In this document: positions 11,786 through 22,569 of the stretch, piece by piece
How the letters are laid out: every line of letters begins with the position of its first letter
How positions within the stretch are numbered: the stretch's first letter is position 1
Assembly (NCBI GenBank): GCA_963681505.1
Contig: OY811988.1
Coordinates: 1,988,806 to 2,052,805, forward strand
Direction of reading: 5' to 3'
Length of the DNA stretch: 64,000 nt
Source of the DNA: Eunapius fragilis
Lineage: Eukaryota > Porifera > Demospongiae > Spongillida > Spongillidae
Program-made: the position numbers and the translations under genes
Notes under the pieces: generated by a model
The model's database searches: none
The model's input: only the letters and a program-made list of their open reading frames with translations
Told to the model about the DNA's origin: nothing

Positions 11786-12070
11786 AGAGCGCGCTCCAAA
11801 ATATGCCGCCCCATCCAATATAACCGCCCCCCCCCCATTGCCTTATTCCTGGATCCGCCACTGGTCTCGCCGTCCTCTCTCATCTGCTGTTCGATGATTG
11901 CTTTAATGGCTTCCGTGACTGACTTTTGAATTTAGTCAGCTTCCTTGTTTTCGACTGATGGAGCCAGTTGTCGCATACCTCTTCAAAAAGTCGTGGATTC
12001 CTTGTCTCGAAGCTAACATCCCTTCATTTTCAATCGCCGGAACCTTTAAACATTTATGAACACTGGCCTG

Positions 12071-12274
12071 TGTTCGCTGAAAAGATGTTTCTGGTCATTC
12101 TAGCGGTGGTTTGTGGTTGAGACGCAGTGGTTGTTATCCGACCATTATCACAAATGAATGTTTTCTTCACTAGCTAGAAGAAAACATTCATGTTGTGATA
12201 ATGGCAGATGACAACCACCGCATCTCTAACACAAACCACCGCTAGAATGACTAGAAACATCTTTTCACCGAACA
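12071..12274. mobile_element. 204-bp palindromic (foldback) MITE
   Basis: Arms of about 95 bp run from TGTTCGCTGAAAAGATG to its inverse CATCTTTTCACCGAACA, with ATTCTAGCGGTGGTTTGTG mirrored in the interior and only a short loop around CACTAGCTAG. No coding content. The target duplication is not clear. Confidence 0.65.
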
Positions 12275-12734
12275 GCGGCTTATCTGCAGCTTCATATATC
12301 ACAATAAACCCATTTCTGATTGCTTTGGTCCGCTGTAAATATTTATGTGAGGAATGTCGAAGCGTTCGTAGTTACGTTGACACATAATGTACCAAAACGT
12401 TGCAGTAGTTTAATTAAACGGCACGGTGACGCAACATAAATTTCGTTGACACATAAAGTGTCAATAAGATTTTCTATGTTCTATAAAACGGCACGGTACC
12501 GTACGCCCCTTGAACTGTAGTACTCACACCGTGCGACTGCAACGGCATTATAAAAAACGTCAAGTTTATTTTGACCACTACTGTAAATGATGGCTAAATT
12601 ATATTCGGGTTTACTTCGTAATCATTGGACAAACTGGATCACTATCTTAGAGGTTGCTGATTATAAACACCATAGTAGTTTTATACTTGTTTTTCCCTGA
12701 AAGTCACTTGTGCCAGCTACATATCGGAACCTAT

Positions 12735-13100
12735 GCGAGTAGGTTCCATATAGGAATCCTGCAGTATCATGAATGTCATTAAAAAAACGTCACTCGCGTC
12801 TAGCGGGACAGCCAAGAGTCGGGTCACTTCGCTTTTAGTGGCAATCGAGCAATATCAAAAAGGAGAACAGTTCTGCGTTATACATATGTCATATAACGGT
12901 GTACTTTTAGAGAACAAAAATACTCGTCCCCATCGTCCGTACCCAGTCCCACCTAAAATTTCTCCTCCGTCGTCGTCTTCTTCTTCTTCTTCTTCTTCTT
13001 CCTTCCGGAGAGTATAACTCACAACAGGAACGTTTGTAAAGCACGCCAAGTGTACCAATCGCTTCAGGATGCGTCCGCATGTTATCTTCAGGTATCTGTT
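12735..13100 (+). repeat. Dispersed repeat R, copy 1
   Basis: Shares, in the same order as 25060-25410, the strings ATGAATGTCATTAAAAAAACG, GTACCCAGTC, a CTTCTTCTT-rich stretch, CATAACTCA.GACAGGAAC-like sequence and CACCAATAGCTTCAG-like sequence. Both copies lie upstream of a palindromic MITE of the same family, so they may be parts of a larger element. Confidence 0.5.
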
Positions 13101-13842
13101 AGACGCCTAACCGATCGGGCAATTGGCTGAAGCTAGTAGTACCTTATTTGGTATTGATCTACAAATAGCACATTACATCAGCTATCACAATGTTCATGAC
13201 GCACCAGTATAATATAACCAGCGTTATCAAATTCGATGGTTTTACCATATAATCTCATGAGGACAATTCTGATTGCACTCGAGCATCTAAAAGTGGAAAG
13301 ATCCAGATGCTGCCAGATCTGCCAAACGTGCGTATGTCAAGCGCGGTACCGAAAGGAAGAACAAAACGACCACCCAAAGGTACGTTTATACGGCATCGAT
13401 AAATGTTGGATCGATAAATTATAAGCATGCATATGGTATATCGCTAAAATGGAAGGAATAGTTTAGTTACAGCGGTAGAGATACTGCGTCTCTCCGTTTT
13501 ACAGTAATATGCGCTGTTTGAAATGTGTGTATAACGCCAAAGTTGCTTGCGTCAGTTTGGTCATGTATTGTGGTGCATGGTTTATCTGATTATAGCGTGA
13601 GATCAGTTTACTTAGAGTGCATTTATTCTTTGTACTATATGGCTTCGCTTTTAACCTTATCAATCCTTTGCTCCTCAATGGAGATAGTCTGGGGACTAGT
13701 GTAATAATTGGTACACACCTCAACAGAATTGCAGATTCTAATATAAACCTGTCATGCTCGCGCAAGTTGACGTTTATGCTACCTTATTCTATGCGTTTCA
13801 AGAACTAAATACAATACCAAATGCACCAGAAAAATTTAGGAA

Positions 13843-14131
13843 ACAAGTAATAAAAACATTCTCTATACGAGAAGGTTGGTGGTATATAGGAATCAAAGGT
13901 GAGATGGTGGTGTAAAAAGCAAGGGAACAAGGCTTCTGATTGAAAACGAAAAATGAAATAGACCTATATTAGCACGCACATTAAAATATGACAACATGCT
14001 GCTAATATAGGTCTATTTCATTTTTCGTTTTCAATCAGAAGCCTTGTTCCCTTGCTTTTTACACCACCATCTCACCTTTGATTCCTATATACCACCAACC
14101 TTCTCGTGTAGAGAATGTTTTTATTACTTGT
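13843..14131. mobile_element. Palindromic MITE family P, copy 1
   Basis: Nearly the whole 289 bp is one inverted repeat: ACAAGTAATAAAAACATTCTC at the left and its inverse at the right, with mirrored GTTGGTGG, GGTGGTGTAAAAAGCAAGG, and AATAGACCTATATTAGCA around a short loop. Sister copies lie at 25642-25927 and, truncated, at 55778-55895. Confidence 0.72.
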
Positions 14132-14384
14132 ACTACTTTATTTGGCGAAAGAATAACAAGTGGTTAATTCGTTTTTGTTCTATATTTCATTGTACGTCGA
14201 AGTCATACAATTGCATCACTACAATGACTACCATGAATTGATGAAATGTTCCACATCTATTGCTTTATGTTTATGCATGCATGTGGATAATGCGTACATT
14301 AATGAGGGGAAATAGGGCTAAATGTGATTATGTACATGTAACTAGCCCATTTATAATGTAGCCTACCATAAAAGTATTGTTCCA

Positions 14385-14755
14385 AAAGCAGCACCATAGC
14401 ACTACAATCAGCATCATAGCAACCACTTCCATGAACACAGCAGTATGTTAGCACTACTTCACAATTAGCACCATATTACTTCTTCACGAGCACAGCACCA
14501 CAGCATTACTTCCCATTCACAGAACCATAACACTACTTCACAATTAGCACCGTACCATTTCATTACTTTATAATTAGCACCATAGCACTACTTCACAATT
14601 AGCACCATAGCACTACTTCCCATGCACAGTCATAGCACCACTTCACAGGCACAGCACCAAAGCACCATGTAACAAGCACAGCACCATTGCACTATGTTAC
14701 AAGCGCAACACCATGGCACTTCTTTACATGCATAGCACCATAGCACTACTTCAAA
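14385..14755 (-). repeat. Degenerate minisatellite, inverted relative of 8090-8465
   Basis: Repeated AGCACCATAGCACTACTTCAC units of about 22-35 bp with many substitutions. Reverse-complemented, they match the motif at 8090-8465. Confidence 0.6.
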
Positions 14756-14859
14756 AGCTTCAAAAGCAAAGATAGAGTACACAAAATAAAGTATTCTAGC
14801 CGTAGGTTTGTGTATAAGTCAGTGTGCATGTGTAAATGTGATTTGTGTATAAGTTATTG

Positions 14860-15075
14860 GACATGCATTCCCTCTGTGGTGGAGTCATATGGAGCTTGGG
14901 GCTGGGAAGCTGTCCAAGCTTTCTCAAGACTTGCTTCACACCGTGCCACAAGGACCAACACCCCCAAGTCCAAGGTGGTCTCCAACTTGTATGGCCGCCT
15001 GAACTTAACACTAGTGCAGGCCAAGCACAATCCTTGGTCCCTCCTCTTAAGGGGAGGATATCATCCAGGAGGGTG
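14860..15075 (+). pseudogene. Retroelement ORF tail fragment (non-LTR-type)
   Basis: The frame IPSVVESYGAWGWEAVQAFS...ASHRATRTN...KVVSNLYGRLNLTLVQA resembles, from memory, the extreme C-terminal region of invertebrate reverse-transcriptase polyproteins that also contain an IRHNEIRD-like block; a piece of that block is at 53700-54258. Nothing upstream in the same frame is recognisable, so it is an isolated relic. The family name is not certain. Confidence 0.4.
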
Positions 15076-15300
15076 ATACATGTAGTTCCTAAACATAACT
15101 TTGTAGTTAATTTATTAATATATACTTACGTGTATGTTGTATGAGACACATGTCACATGTTCGGTTTATTCATAAGTCATAGTGCAAAGGTAAGGGTGTT
15201 TGGAAGATTAATTGATGTGTAGATGTAGTACTACATGTGGTTCGTATTGGTGTGTGTGTTTTTTGCAAGTTGGAGGAATTGCAAATATTGTGCAACAAGG

Positions 15301-15522
15301 TGTAGTGTAGTATATACAACGACCGACGGCGCACGCGCACATGTAGACAGTGACAGAGCTACGCTACACAATTGACAACTACACGAAAACGTGGCAAGAC
15401 TGAAACACACGTGACACAAGGGCATACATATAGGATTGGGTAATACGAGGTCTTGATACTGGATCAACCAGTTCTGGTGGTTGATCGGAAGATAGCGTAG
15501 TTCCGTTTTGCGGTACATTACA
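15301..15522 (-). repeat. Gypsy-1 3' LTR (222 bp)
   Basis: TG...CA termini. Aligned to the other LTR it differs by two small indels (4 and 8 bp) and is otherwise nearly identical, which suggests a fairly recent insertion. Confidence 0.9.
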
Positions 15523-15533
15523 CCTCTCCCTCC

Positions 15534-17824
15534 TTAAGTTCCATAGAAGTCTGTCTGAACTCTGTGACGTGATGAACGGCGAAGTGGAATTGGAGGGTCT
15601 GAGCAATTGTCCCCGACCACATCTTGAGTGTTCGACAATGTTCCGTCTTCACTACTCAAGGTACCTGGAGTTTCAATAGCCGCTGAACTTGTTTCAGGCA
15701 TTGTCACCCTCTCTGGACGTGATGCATTATTGGCCTGGACTGTAGCTGGAAGTTGCACAATAGGAGCTCCTCCCTCCGAAGAAAATGAAAAGTCTGGAAA
15801 CATTTCTATGGGTCTGACGTCGCCATCACCGCTGAACTCTTCTCATGCTCAGTGTTTACGACCTCTTCAGACGCTTGGCTCGTAGTAACATCAAGACGAT
15901 TCCTAACATGATCAAAATGGCGACGCCAGATCCTTCCGTCCTCTAGTTCAACCGTCACCGATAATGGACCGATCCAACTGCGGACCACACCTGGAAGCCG
16001 AAGTGGGGTGCCTCTGAAATTTCTGACGTACACATGGTCACCTACATAGAATGTGCGAGGTCTGGAGTGCCGGTCGTGGTTTGCTTTCTGTTGAGACTGG
16101 CTCTGCGCAACCTTGTCTGTTAGGTCAGGATCAGGGCGCAAACCGTCGAATGAGGAGCAGGGCTTGCGTCCGAGCAACAATTCAGCGGGGCTCTGACCGG
16201 TGGTTGAATGAGGGGTAATGCGGTAGGCAAATAGGAACCGCGCCAGTCGAGTTTCCAGGTCTCCGGTCGATTTCGTGAGGGCTTCTTTGAATGTCTGGAC
16301 GCTGCGTTCTGCTAGGCCATTGCTGGATGGATGATAAGGGGCGGTTCTCGAGTGTTTTATGCCATTGCACAAGGTAAAAGACTCGAATTCGTCACTGCAG
16401 AATTCGCTGCCATTATCTGAAACCAGTTGTTCGGGAATACCGTGAGTTGCGAAAATACCCCGAAGAAACTTGATTGCCTGTTGAGAGGAACAAGTGGAAA
16501 CTATAGCTACTTCCAACCACTTGGAGTAAGCGTCAACTAAAACGACAAACATTTTACCAAGGAAAGGACCGGCAAAGTCGATGTGGAGACGCGACCATGG
16601 GCGAGCGGGGAACTCCCAAGGGTGAAGTGGGACAACTGGCGGAGACTTCCTGTTGACCTGACAAGCATTGCAAGTTTTAACCTTGGCTTCCAGGTCGCTA
16701 TCTATGCCGGGCCACCAAACAATGCCTCGTGCTAGTCCCTTCATACGCACTGTTCCCGAGTGGGCCTCGTGTAGGATTTGGAGGACTGCCTCTCTGCCTG
16801 CTTGCGGCACGATGATTTGACTTCCTAAGAGCACGCATCCATCATTCACACTCAGCTCCAGTTTACTAGAAATATACGGACGAAACTCCCGTTCCTGCGC
16901 AAGAGACCTCCAGTCTCCTTGGGCCACTGCATCTCTGACTCGAGACAGAATAGTGTCCCTGTCCGTCCAGGTTTTAATATCAGCTGCGGAGATAGAAGAA
17001 CCACAATTGTCCAATGCCTCGACCATCAATACAATCTCGCTAGGCTCAGTGGCATCTGGGCAACGTTCATCCAGGGATAGCCTGCTCAAAGCATCTGCAT
17101 TGCCTAACTGTTTTCCGGCCCTGAACTTGATACGATAACGGTAAGCGCTGAGTGTGAGAGCCCATCTTTGAATGCGTGCAGATGCCATGGGGGGTACGCT
17201 GCGGTTTTCTGAGAAGAGATACTGGAGCGGCTTATGGTCGGAGAGAATGGTAAACTTGCGACCAAGAAGAAATTGATGAAATTTAGACACTCCAAATACA
17301 ATGGCTAGACCCTCTTTTTCAAGTTGGGCGTACTTCTTCTCGGCTGGAGACAAGGTGCGCGAGGCATACACTATGGGTCTATCTGATCCATCATCCCACT
17401 TGTGGGATAGCACGGCGCCAACCCCATTAGGCGAAGCGTCACATGAGAGCAGTAACTTCCTTTGAGGATCAAAATGTGTTAAGACTTGTGCTGAAACCAG
17501 GAGCTGTTTAGCTTGCAGAAACGCCAATTGTTGTTCCTCTCCCCAAGACCAAGCTTTTCTTTTTTTGTACAGGGGTGACAGTGTGCTTGCCAGGTTGGGA
17601 AGGAATTTAGCCTAGTACGTCAGGAGACCCAAGAAGGACCTAAGTTGACAAACATCCTGTGGCACCGGGGCATTCACGATGGCTCGCCGTTTTTCCTCGG
17701 TTGGGCGGACACCGTCTGCTGAAATAACGTGGCCCAAGTACTCGACGGAAGGGACCATGAACACACACTTTGACAATTTGAGTTTGAAACCTGACTGTTG
17801 AAGGCGAAACAAGACTGCTTCCAA
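15534..17824 (-). pseudogene. Gypsy-1 pol: RT thumb, RNase H, integrase, C-terminal tail
   Basis: Reading downwards: 17824-17612 carries the end of RT (VEYLGHVISADGVRP, then RSFLGLLTY before a TAG where the family has a tyrosine codon). 17527-15806 carries RNase H (SCDASPNGVGAVLS, LSDHKPL), the integrase zinc region (HEAHSGTVRM, CNACQ) and the integrase core with D, D and E visible in LHIDFAGPF, VSDNGSEF and SSNGLAERSVQ. A further frame, 15803-15534, ends in LRRSSRHRVQTDFYG, a usual gypsy tail. The TAG and the frame change make it non-functional. The products would copy RNA into DNA, degrade template RNA and insert the DNA. Confidence 0.88.
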
Positions 17825-17930
17825 AGTTCGAAGGTGTTATCCTTCCGATGCACCCGACACTAATACATCGTCAATGTAAACACACACGTTAGCTATGTCC
17901 CTTAGCAACGTCTCCATGGTCCGCTGGAAG

Positions 17931-18989
17931 CAGGGCTGCCAAAGGCCAGCCGGCCTGTCAGGCCGGCCTGACAGGCCAGAGACCCGGCCTGACCTGTCAG
18001 GCCGGACCCCTGGCATGTCAGGCCGGACCACGCCCCCTCATTGGTCCAATACATATATGACTGATTTGTACATGTACAGATCAAGCTTACTTATTGTTCA
18101 GAATTAATGTAAAAGTCAAGATGATTGGGAAATAATAATAAATTATACTGAGATGCAAATAAATATGGAACAGTTTATTATTTTGAGCAATAGCATTGGC
18201 TTATTTCTTTCGAAGCATCCATGCATTGTGCTTTACCATAATTGATGCCTCCAGCCGTTGTGGAAGTACATGCAGACTCCATCGCTGTCGCTCCTGGATC
18301 AAAATGGCTCTTGAAAACACTCCGCTCTCTAATGGAGCGGATGACGCTGGAATAGCCAGGTACATTCGAGCAAGCTGCTTTGCAATAGTGGGAAATTGTG
18401 TGTTGTGCATTTTACACCATTCCAAGCGATCTAAAGAGGCCATGACATCTACTGATCTGATCTCCAAGAGTCGAAGCCAAGCATCATATTCCAGTTAATT
18501 GTGTTGTGAAGACTGCTACACACATGCACATTGTTGTTCATCCTTGTAATGCCGTTCAATGTGTCTAGACAAAGTGGAGTGTTCCCTGGAGAACGGCCTG
18601 TGGCAGTAATCACACCACGCTTTATCTGCGTAGGCCTAGTCCTTTGATGCATAGATCTTGAAATGAGACCAGATAGCCTAAGCGGATGTGTTTTACACTA
18701 CTACAGTACTACTAAACCTTCGCAATGGCGCGAATATCACGAGTTCCTCGGAATTGTATTCCCACAGATCCGGGTTTGAAACTGCTTTGAGCCGCTGAGC
18801 AGAAGGTATAGGAATCGTAGAAACCGACGGACACGCTTCGTTGATTGACAACGCAATAACTTAACATAATAATATTAATGATTGACATTTTAATTTCTAC
18901 TAATTTGGCCTGCCAGGCCGACCTGTCAGGCCGGACTGGCAGGCCGGCCGGCCTCAGGCCGGACCCCTAGCCGGCCTACGGCAGCCCTG
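17931..18989 (-). mobile_element. hAT element inserted in Gypsy-1 RT
   Basis: The perfect 8-bp target duplication gctggaag (17923-17930 and 18990-18997) flanks inverted ends CAGGGCTGCC and GGCAGCCCTG. The 1,059-bp interior starts and ends with tandem GGCCGGCCTGACAGG-like subterminal repeats, common in hAT elements. It breaks the RT between the APTIFQ stretch and the RTMETLL stretch just before YIDD. It carries only the C-terminal hAT domain, so it cannot move by itself. Confidence 0.88.
18201..18467 (-). pseudogene. hAT dimerisation-domain remnant
   Basis: The frame contains FPTIAKQLARMYLAIPASSA followed by PLESGVFSRA, the conserved C-terminal dimerisation domain of hAT transposases, in which the family usually reads S-ER-FS. 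The 88-residue fragment lacks the DDE core. It sits inside the hAT element on the same strand and identifies its superfamily independently of the ends. Confidence 0.75.
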
Positions 18990-18997
18990 GCTGGAAG

Positions 18998-20669
18998 ATA
19001 GTGGGGGCAGATGAGACTCCAAAGGGAAGACGGTTATACTGATACAAGCCTCTTTGGGTGGAGATGGTCACGAAACGCTTGGAGTCATCATCGAGCTCAA
19101 GCTGCTGGAAGGCGTTTGAAAGGTCGAGTTTTTCCCATTGTTGATGGAAGCCAGCAAATCCTCGATGCGAGGAATCGGGTAAGACTCTGTGCAAGCCGCG
19201 GCGTTGACAGTGAGCTTGTAGTCGCCACATATACGTACACTACCATCACCCTTGACCACAGGAACTATGGGCGCAGCCCAATCCGAGAATTGCACCGGTT
19301 GAATAACACCTGCCTTCTGGAGCCTGTCCAACTCTGCTTCAACCCGCTCACGCAAGGCAAATGGTACCGAACGAGGTTTAAAGAAGCGTGGCCGAAATGA
19401 ACTGTCTACGTGCAGTTTAACTTTTACACCCTTGACGAGGCCCAACTCGTCTCGGAACAACTCTGGATACTTAGATAAGACACCCTGGAGATTGCAAGAC
19501 GTTTCAATACGTAGGACGTTCAACTTGTCCAATGTGACGCTAAGTACTTGCAACCAGTCACGACCTAAGAGCGATGGACCCTCGCCTCTAACTACCAGTA
19601 GAGTTAACAGACGTTTTTGTTCAAGATATTTGACAACAACAGAAATCTGACCAACGACAGGAAGCTTCTCGCCCGAGTACGTGCGTAATGACACGTCAGC
19701 ATGTTGCAGGGGAGGTTTGTTTTCACCCGACCATAGGCTGTTGTACGTGGACTCGCTAATTAACGACACCGCAGCACCTGTGTCGACCTCCATCAACAGA
19801 TCTACGTCACTAACGTTCACTGCGATCAAAAAGGGAGAACTGCTTGAGTCCCTGGCCAGAAACACGGTGTTGATGTGTGACTGGTTTCCACTAGGTACCG
19901 GTCGTGCTGCTGATGCTGCCGGAGAACTGGTATTATGCTTCCAAGGACCGGTGTTCCTTCCCCTACTTCGACAAACTTTGGCTGCATGACCTAGCTTTCC
20001 GCACGAATTGCAAATCCAATCTCTGCAGCGACAGGTTGCGCTCGCGTGCTGCCTACCGCAACGATAACAAGGTTTGGAGCGAAGTGGTTTGGGGGGCTCG
20101 CTCTTTGACAACGCCAACACCGAGGTTTCTTGGGAGGACACTTGGGTTTGCATTAGACGTGCACCTTCTTCAGCCAACTCGGCGGCCTGTGCCAGCTCTA
20201 GAGCCTTTGCGAGCGTGAGCTTCGGCTCCGCCAAGAGACGCTTCTGAACTCTAGCATCCCTAAGCCCACGCACCAGACGGTCCCTCAGCATATCATCTAG
20301 CGACGCGCCAAACTCACAGTTCGAGGCTAAGTGACGGAGCGAGGCTACAAACTCCGCTATGGATTCTTTGTCGTTTTGCGAACGAGCGTTAAATTTGTAT
20401 CGTAGCATCGTACACGAAGGAGGAGGTGTTAAGTGGTCTTTGACTAGCTTGACTATTTCTGCAAACGTTTTGTCAGTAGGCTTGTTTGGAGAGACTAAAC
20501 TGCGAATAAGGTGGTACGTGGAGGCACCGCAGACACTGAGCAGAACCGCGCGTTTGCGTTCGGCGTTGTCAATACCATTAGCTGCCAAATGGAGTTCTAC
20601 TCTTTCGCAGTATTCAGACCAATGTTCTGCCGACTGGTCGAATGGTCCCAAATTACTGAGTAGGGCCAT
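18998..20669 (-). pseudogene. Gypsy-1 gag, protease and start of RT
   Basis: From ATG 20669 (MALLSNLGPF) the frame gives a capsid-like region, a double cysteine region (CYRCGRQHASATCRC and CNSCGKLGHAAKVC) that binds RNA, and an aspartic protease with the DTG motif (EVDTGAAVSLI). RT follows (VRICGDYK, YPIPRIEDLL). Near 19127 a run of A appears one base short compared with the family, and RT continues in the next frame at 19230-18998 (LDLSNAFQQLELDDDS, YNRLPFGVSSAP). The frameshift would stop translation. The longer frame from 20750 begins in the LTR and is not the likely start. Confidence 0.88.
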
Positions 20670-20712
20670 AGATGCAAGGACAAAACGATTAGCCTGTTTA
20701 CCTCGTCGCCAA

Positions 20713-20922
20713 TGTAGTGTAGTATATACAACGACGGCGCACGCGCACACGTAGACAGTGACAGAGCTACGCTACACAATTGACAACTACATGGCAAGAC
20801 TGAAACACACGTGACACAAGGGCATACATATAGGATTGGGTAATACGAGGTCTTGATACTGGATCAACCAGTTCTGGTGGTTGATCGGAAGATAGCGTAG
20901 TTCCGTTTTGCGGTACATTACA
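20713..20922 (-). repeat. Gypsy-1 5' LTR (210 bp)
   Basis: Direct repeat of 15301-15522; next to it is the primer-binding sequence, so this is the 5' LTR for the minus-strand element. Confidence 0.9.
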
Positions 20923-20927
20923 CAAGG

Positions 20928-21615
20928 CAGTTAGACTTTTAGTGCATTTAGTATGTTAGTATGTCGTAGTAGGCTTAGCTAGTGTGCTGCTACCCCGAAG
21001 AATGAATCTAAGCCTTTTTTTACATCAATCAATCACCGACCTCCTGATGTCTGTAATGTGGCTATGCTTGTGCTGGAGTCATATATGTACTAGCATATTC
21101 ATGTGCTCAACTCACTCACTGAAGAGATCTTGCAGCACATTAGGATACATTGGTGGCATGGATTGATGGGAAATATGCACTTTGTACTGTTACATTTCAT
21201 ATACAAATCAACAATCTGAACAAATCAATAACTACAGGACTTCACTATGAATTTTACACGTTTTCAACACTTTTACCATGAGAATGTGGAATTCTAACAT
21301 GCGGGGTCAGCAATCATTGTATCCATGACACTTAAATTACCTAAAGCAATTCACGCCAAGAGAAATTGTGTGGGAACAGCTGTAATACATTTGAAAGGAA
21401 AAGTTTGTACCATTGCGATGATTGTTCACATTAATGAGCAATTTTTATAGTGATAAAGTCATAACCTCAGAAGCGTGATTTTGTTGGACACTGTCTATTA
21501 TAATGATGATACATTATTGAGAGCAGTCACACCATTATAAATTATGCTGCAATTTATAATTTTGAAGTGGACTATTCATGCAGTGTTTATGGTAGTAATC
21601 AAGATATTCGTTCAG
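20928..21615. other. Intronic stretch, nothing recognised
   Basis: AT-rich DNA between the Gypsy-1 target duplication and the next proposed kinase exon. No open frame of note. Confidence 0.4.
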
Positions 21616-21699
21616 CTACATAGACTGTATCAAGACTCTGTCAGTGAGGCTGAAAAGTACAAAAAGCAATTGGATATTTGTAGCAATGAACTAACACAG
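21616..21699 (+). CDS. Coiled-coil exon 1, probably of the kinase gene
   Basis: ATTCGTTCAG is the acceptor and CAG/GTAACA the donor; the exon is 84 bp and phase 0 at both ends. It encodes LHRLYQDSVSEAEKYKKQLD and continues ICSNELTQ, an alpha-helical heptad-type sequence. Phase and strand fit the kinase exon ending at 7611 and the next exon at 22265. Kinase plus coiled coil is an architecture I associate with sponge TKL-like kinases, where the helix would mediate oligomerisation. The link across 14 kb is inferred. Confidence 0.5.
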
Positions 21700-22264
21700 G
21701 TAACATGCTGTGTATTGTCTGTTAAGACTTTGGGGTTTGTGTGCCTTTCCACCATTTCATGGCTCCTAACCATATTGCCATAGAAATACTAGCACTGTTG
21801 TAAGGGTGGTTAATGGTAGCACACATGTTTGGACAATCGATGATTGTTATTCAAAAGCCCAATTAGAAGCCATGGCGCTTAATTGGGATTTTACAGTATG
21901 AATATGAAATGGGAAATATTTTTCATTATAATTTCCTTTTGAAATTAACTTCCCCAGATGTTCTGTGAGCATATATATATATATGCAAATGTCCACTTGT
22001 TTGATACACCCAGTGCCACTAATGTATGCCCTATATTCACAATTTGTATCATTAGTTTCATGCTTTTAAACTGCATCATACATTAACCAAATAATATAAT
22101 TTAATTAAAGGGCTGATATAAATACACTCCACTCCTAAACGTTTGGTGGTTGCACCAGATATCCTTATAATAGGTTTCACTTTTAAAATGATAATGATGT
22201 TTGCATACTAAAATTAGTTTTTAATTTTTAAAATTAAATTGCCACTATGAACATTTATGTGCAG

Positions 22265-22387
22265 CATATCTCAATATTGGAGAACATAAAATCAGAATGC
22301 TCTACTAAGTGCAAACAATATGAAGAAGAAGTTCAATCCTGGACCAGTGCAGTGAAGTCACTCTCAATAACATTGGATGCCCACAAG
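22265..22387 (+). CDS. Coiled-coil exon 2, probably of the kinase gene
   Basis: The acceptor TTTATGTGCAG precedes 123 bp (41 codons), followed by AAG/GTTGGT; phase 0 at both ends. The peptide begins HISILENIKSECSTKCKQYE and continues EEVQSWTSAVKSLSITLDAHK, again helical and charged with hydrophobic residues at about 3-4 spacing. It continues the frame of 21616-21699. The 3' end of the gene is unresolved: the next phase-0 open stretch (22570-22722) is better explained as piggyBac sequence. Confidence 0.5.
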
Positions 22388-22569
22388 GTTGGTTGTGTAC
22401 AATAATGAATAATAAAACTCTCTAGGTATACCTAGTGAAAAATGCTAGGTTACCCTAGTTTTTATGATGGTTGCATACCTTGTAGGTGAAGCATACATTG
22501 AATTATTAAAATGGTTCTGCATTAATGACATATATGAAGCACTTATACACATTTTACATAATTAGGCAG

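Larger units (their letters stand above)
10954..11863. mobile_element. hAT-type non-autonomous element
   Basis: Inverted ends CAGTGGCGGATC (10954) and GATCCGCCACTG (ending 11863) are a classical hAT terminus. The flanking 8-mers gtctcgtc (10946-10953) and gtctcgcc (11864-11871) differ by one base and fit the 8-bp hAT target duplication. The interior has no transposase and contains a second hAT-like MITE (11375-11749) with long G and C homopolymers. Confidence 0.72.
10550..12583. mobile_element. Tc1/mariner-type non-autonomous element hosting nested insertions
   Basis: The ends are inverted repeats starting CAGTAGTGGTCAAAATAAAC and remaining similar for about 60 bp (GACGTTTTTT..AATG.CGTT.CAGT.GCACGG). 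TA stands on both sides (10548-10549, 12584-12585), the Tc1/mariner target duplication. The CAGT.GTGG.CAAAA end is typical of the superfamily. No transposase frame is visible; inside lie a hAT-type element (10954-11863) and a hairpin MITE (12071-12274), so the original element was about 0.9 kb. Confidence 0.7.
15301..20922 (-). mobile_element. Gypsy-1: Ty3/gypsy LTR retrotransposon split by a hAT
   Basis: A complete element on the minus strand. LTRs lie at 15301-15522 and 20713-20922; the 5-bp target duplication is caagg on both sides (15296-15300, 20923-20927). The primer site TTGGCGACGAGG directly follows the 5' LTR, and a purine tract (AAGGAGGGAGAGG) directly precedes the 3' LTR. Gag, protease, RT, RNase H and integrase follow in Ty3/gypsy order. 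Without the hAT it would be about 4.55 kb. One frameshift, one nonsense codon and the hAT make it inactive. Confidence 0.93.
7612..21615 (+). other. Proposed 14-kb kinase intron filled with transposons
   Basis: The donor GTATGT at 7612 and the acceptor ATTCGTTCAG ending 21615 are both phase 0. Between them lie only mobile elements, simple repeats and DNA in which no host exon is recognised. Additional short coiled-coil exons could be hidden here. The span is inferred from phase compatibility and protein type, not from transcript evidence. Confidence 0.45.

Noticed and set aside
11046-11861. Gly- and Pro-rich open frames
   Set aside because: Produced by G and C homopolymers in a MITE; no coding signature.
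15534-15803. Independent small gene at the end of Gypsy-1
   Set aside because: It ends in the typical gypsy tail motif (LRRSSRHRVQTDFYG) and lies directly before the 3' LTR; it is the frame-shifted end of pol.
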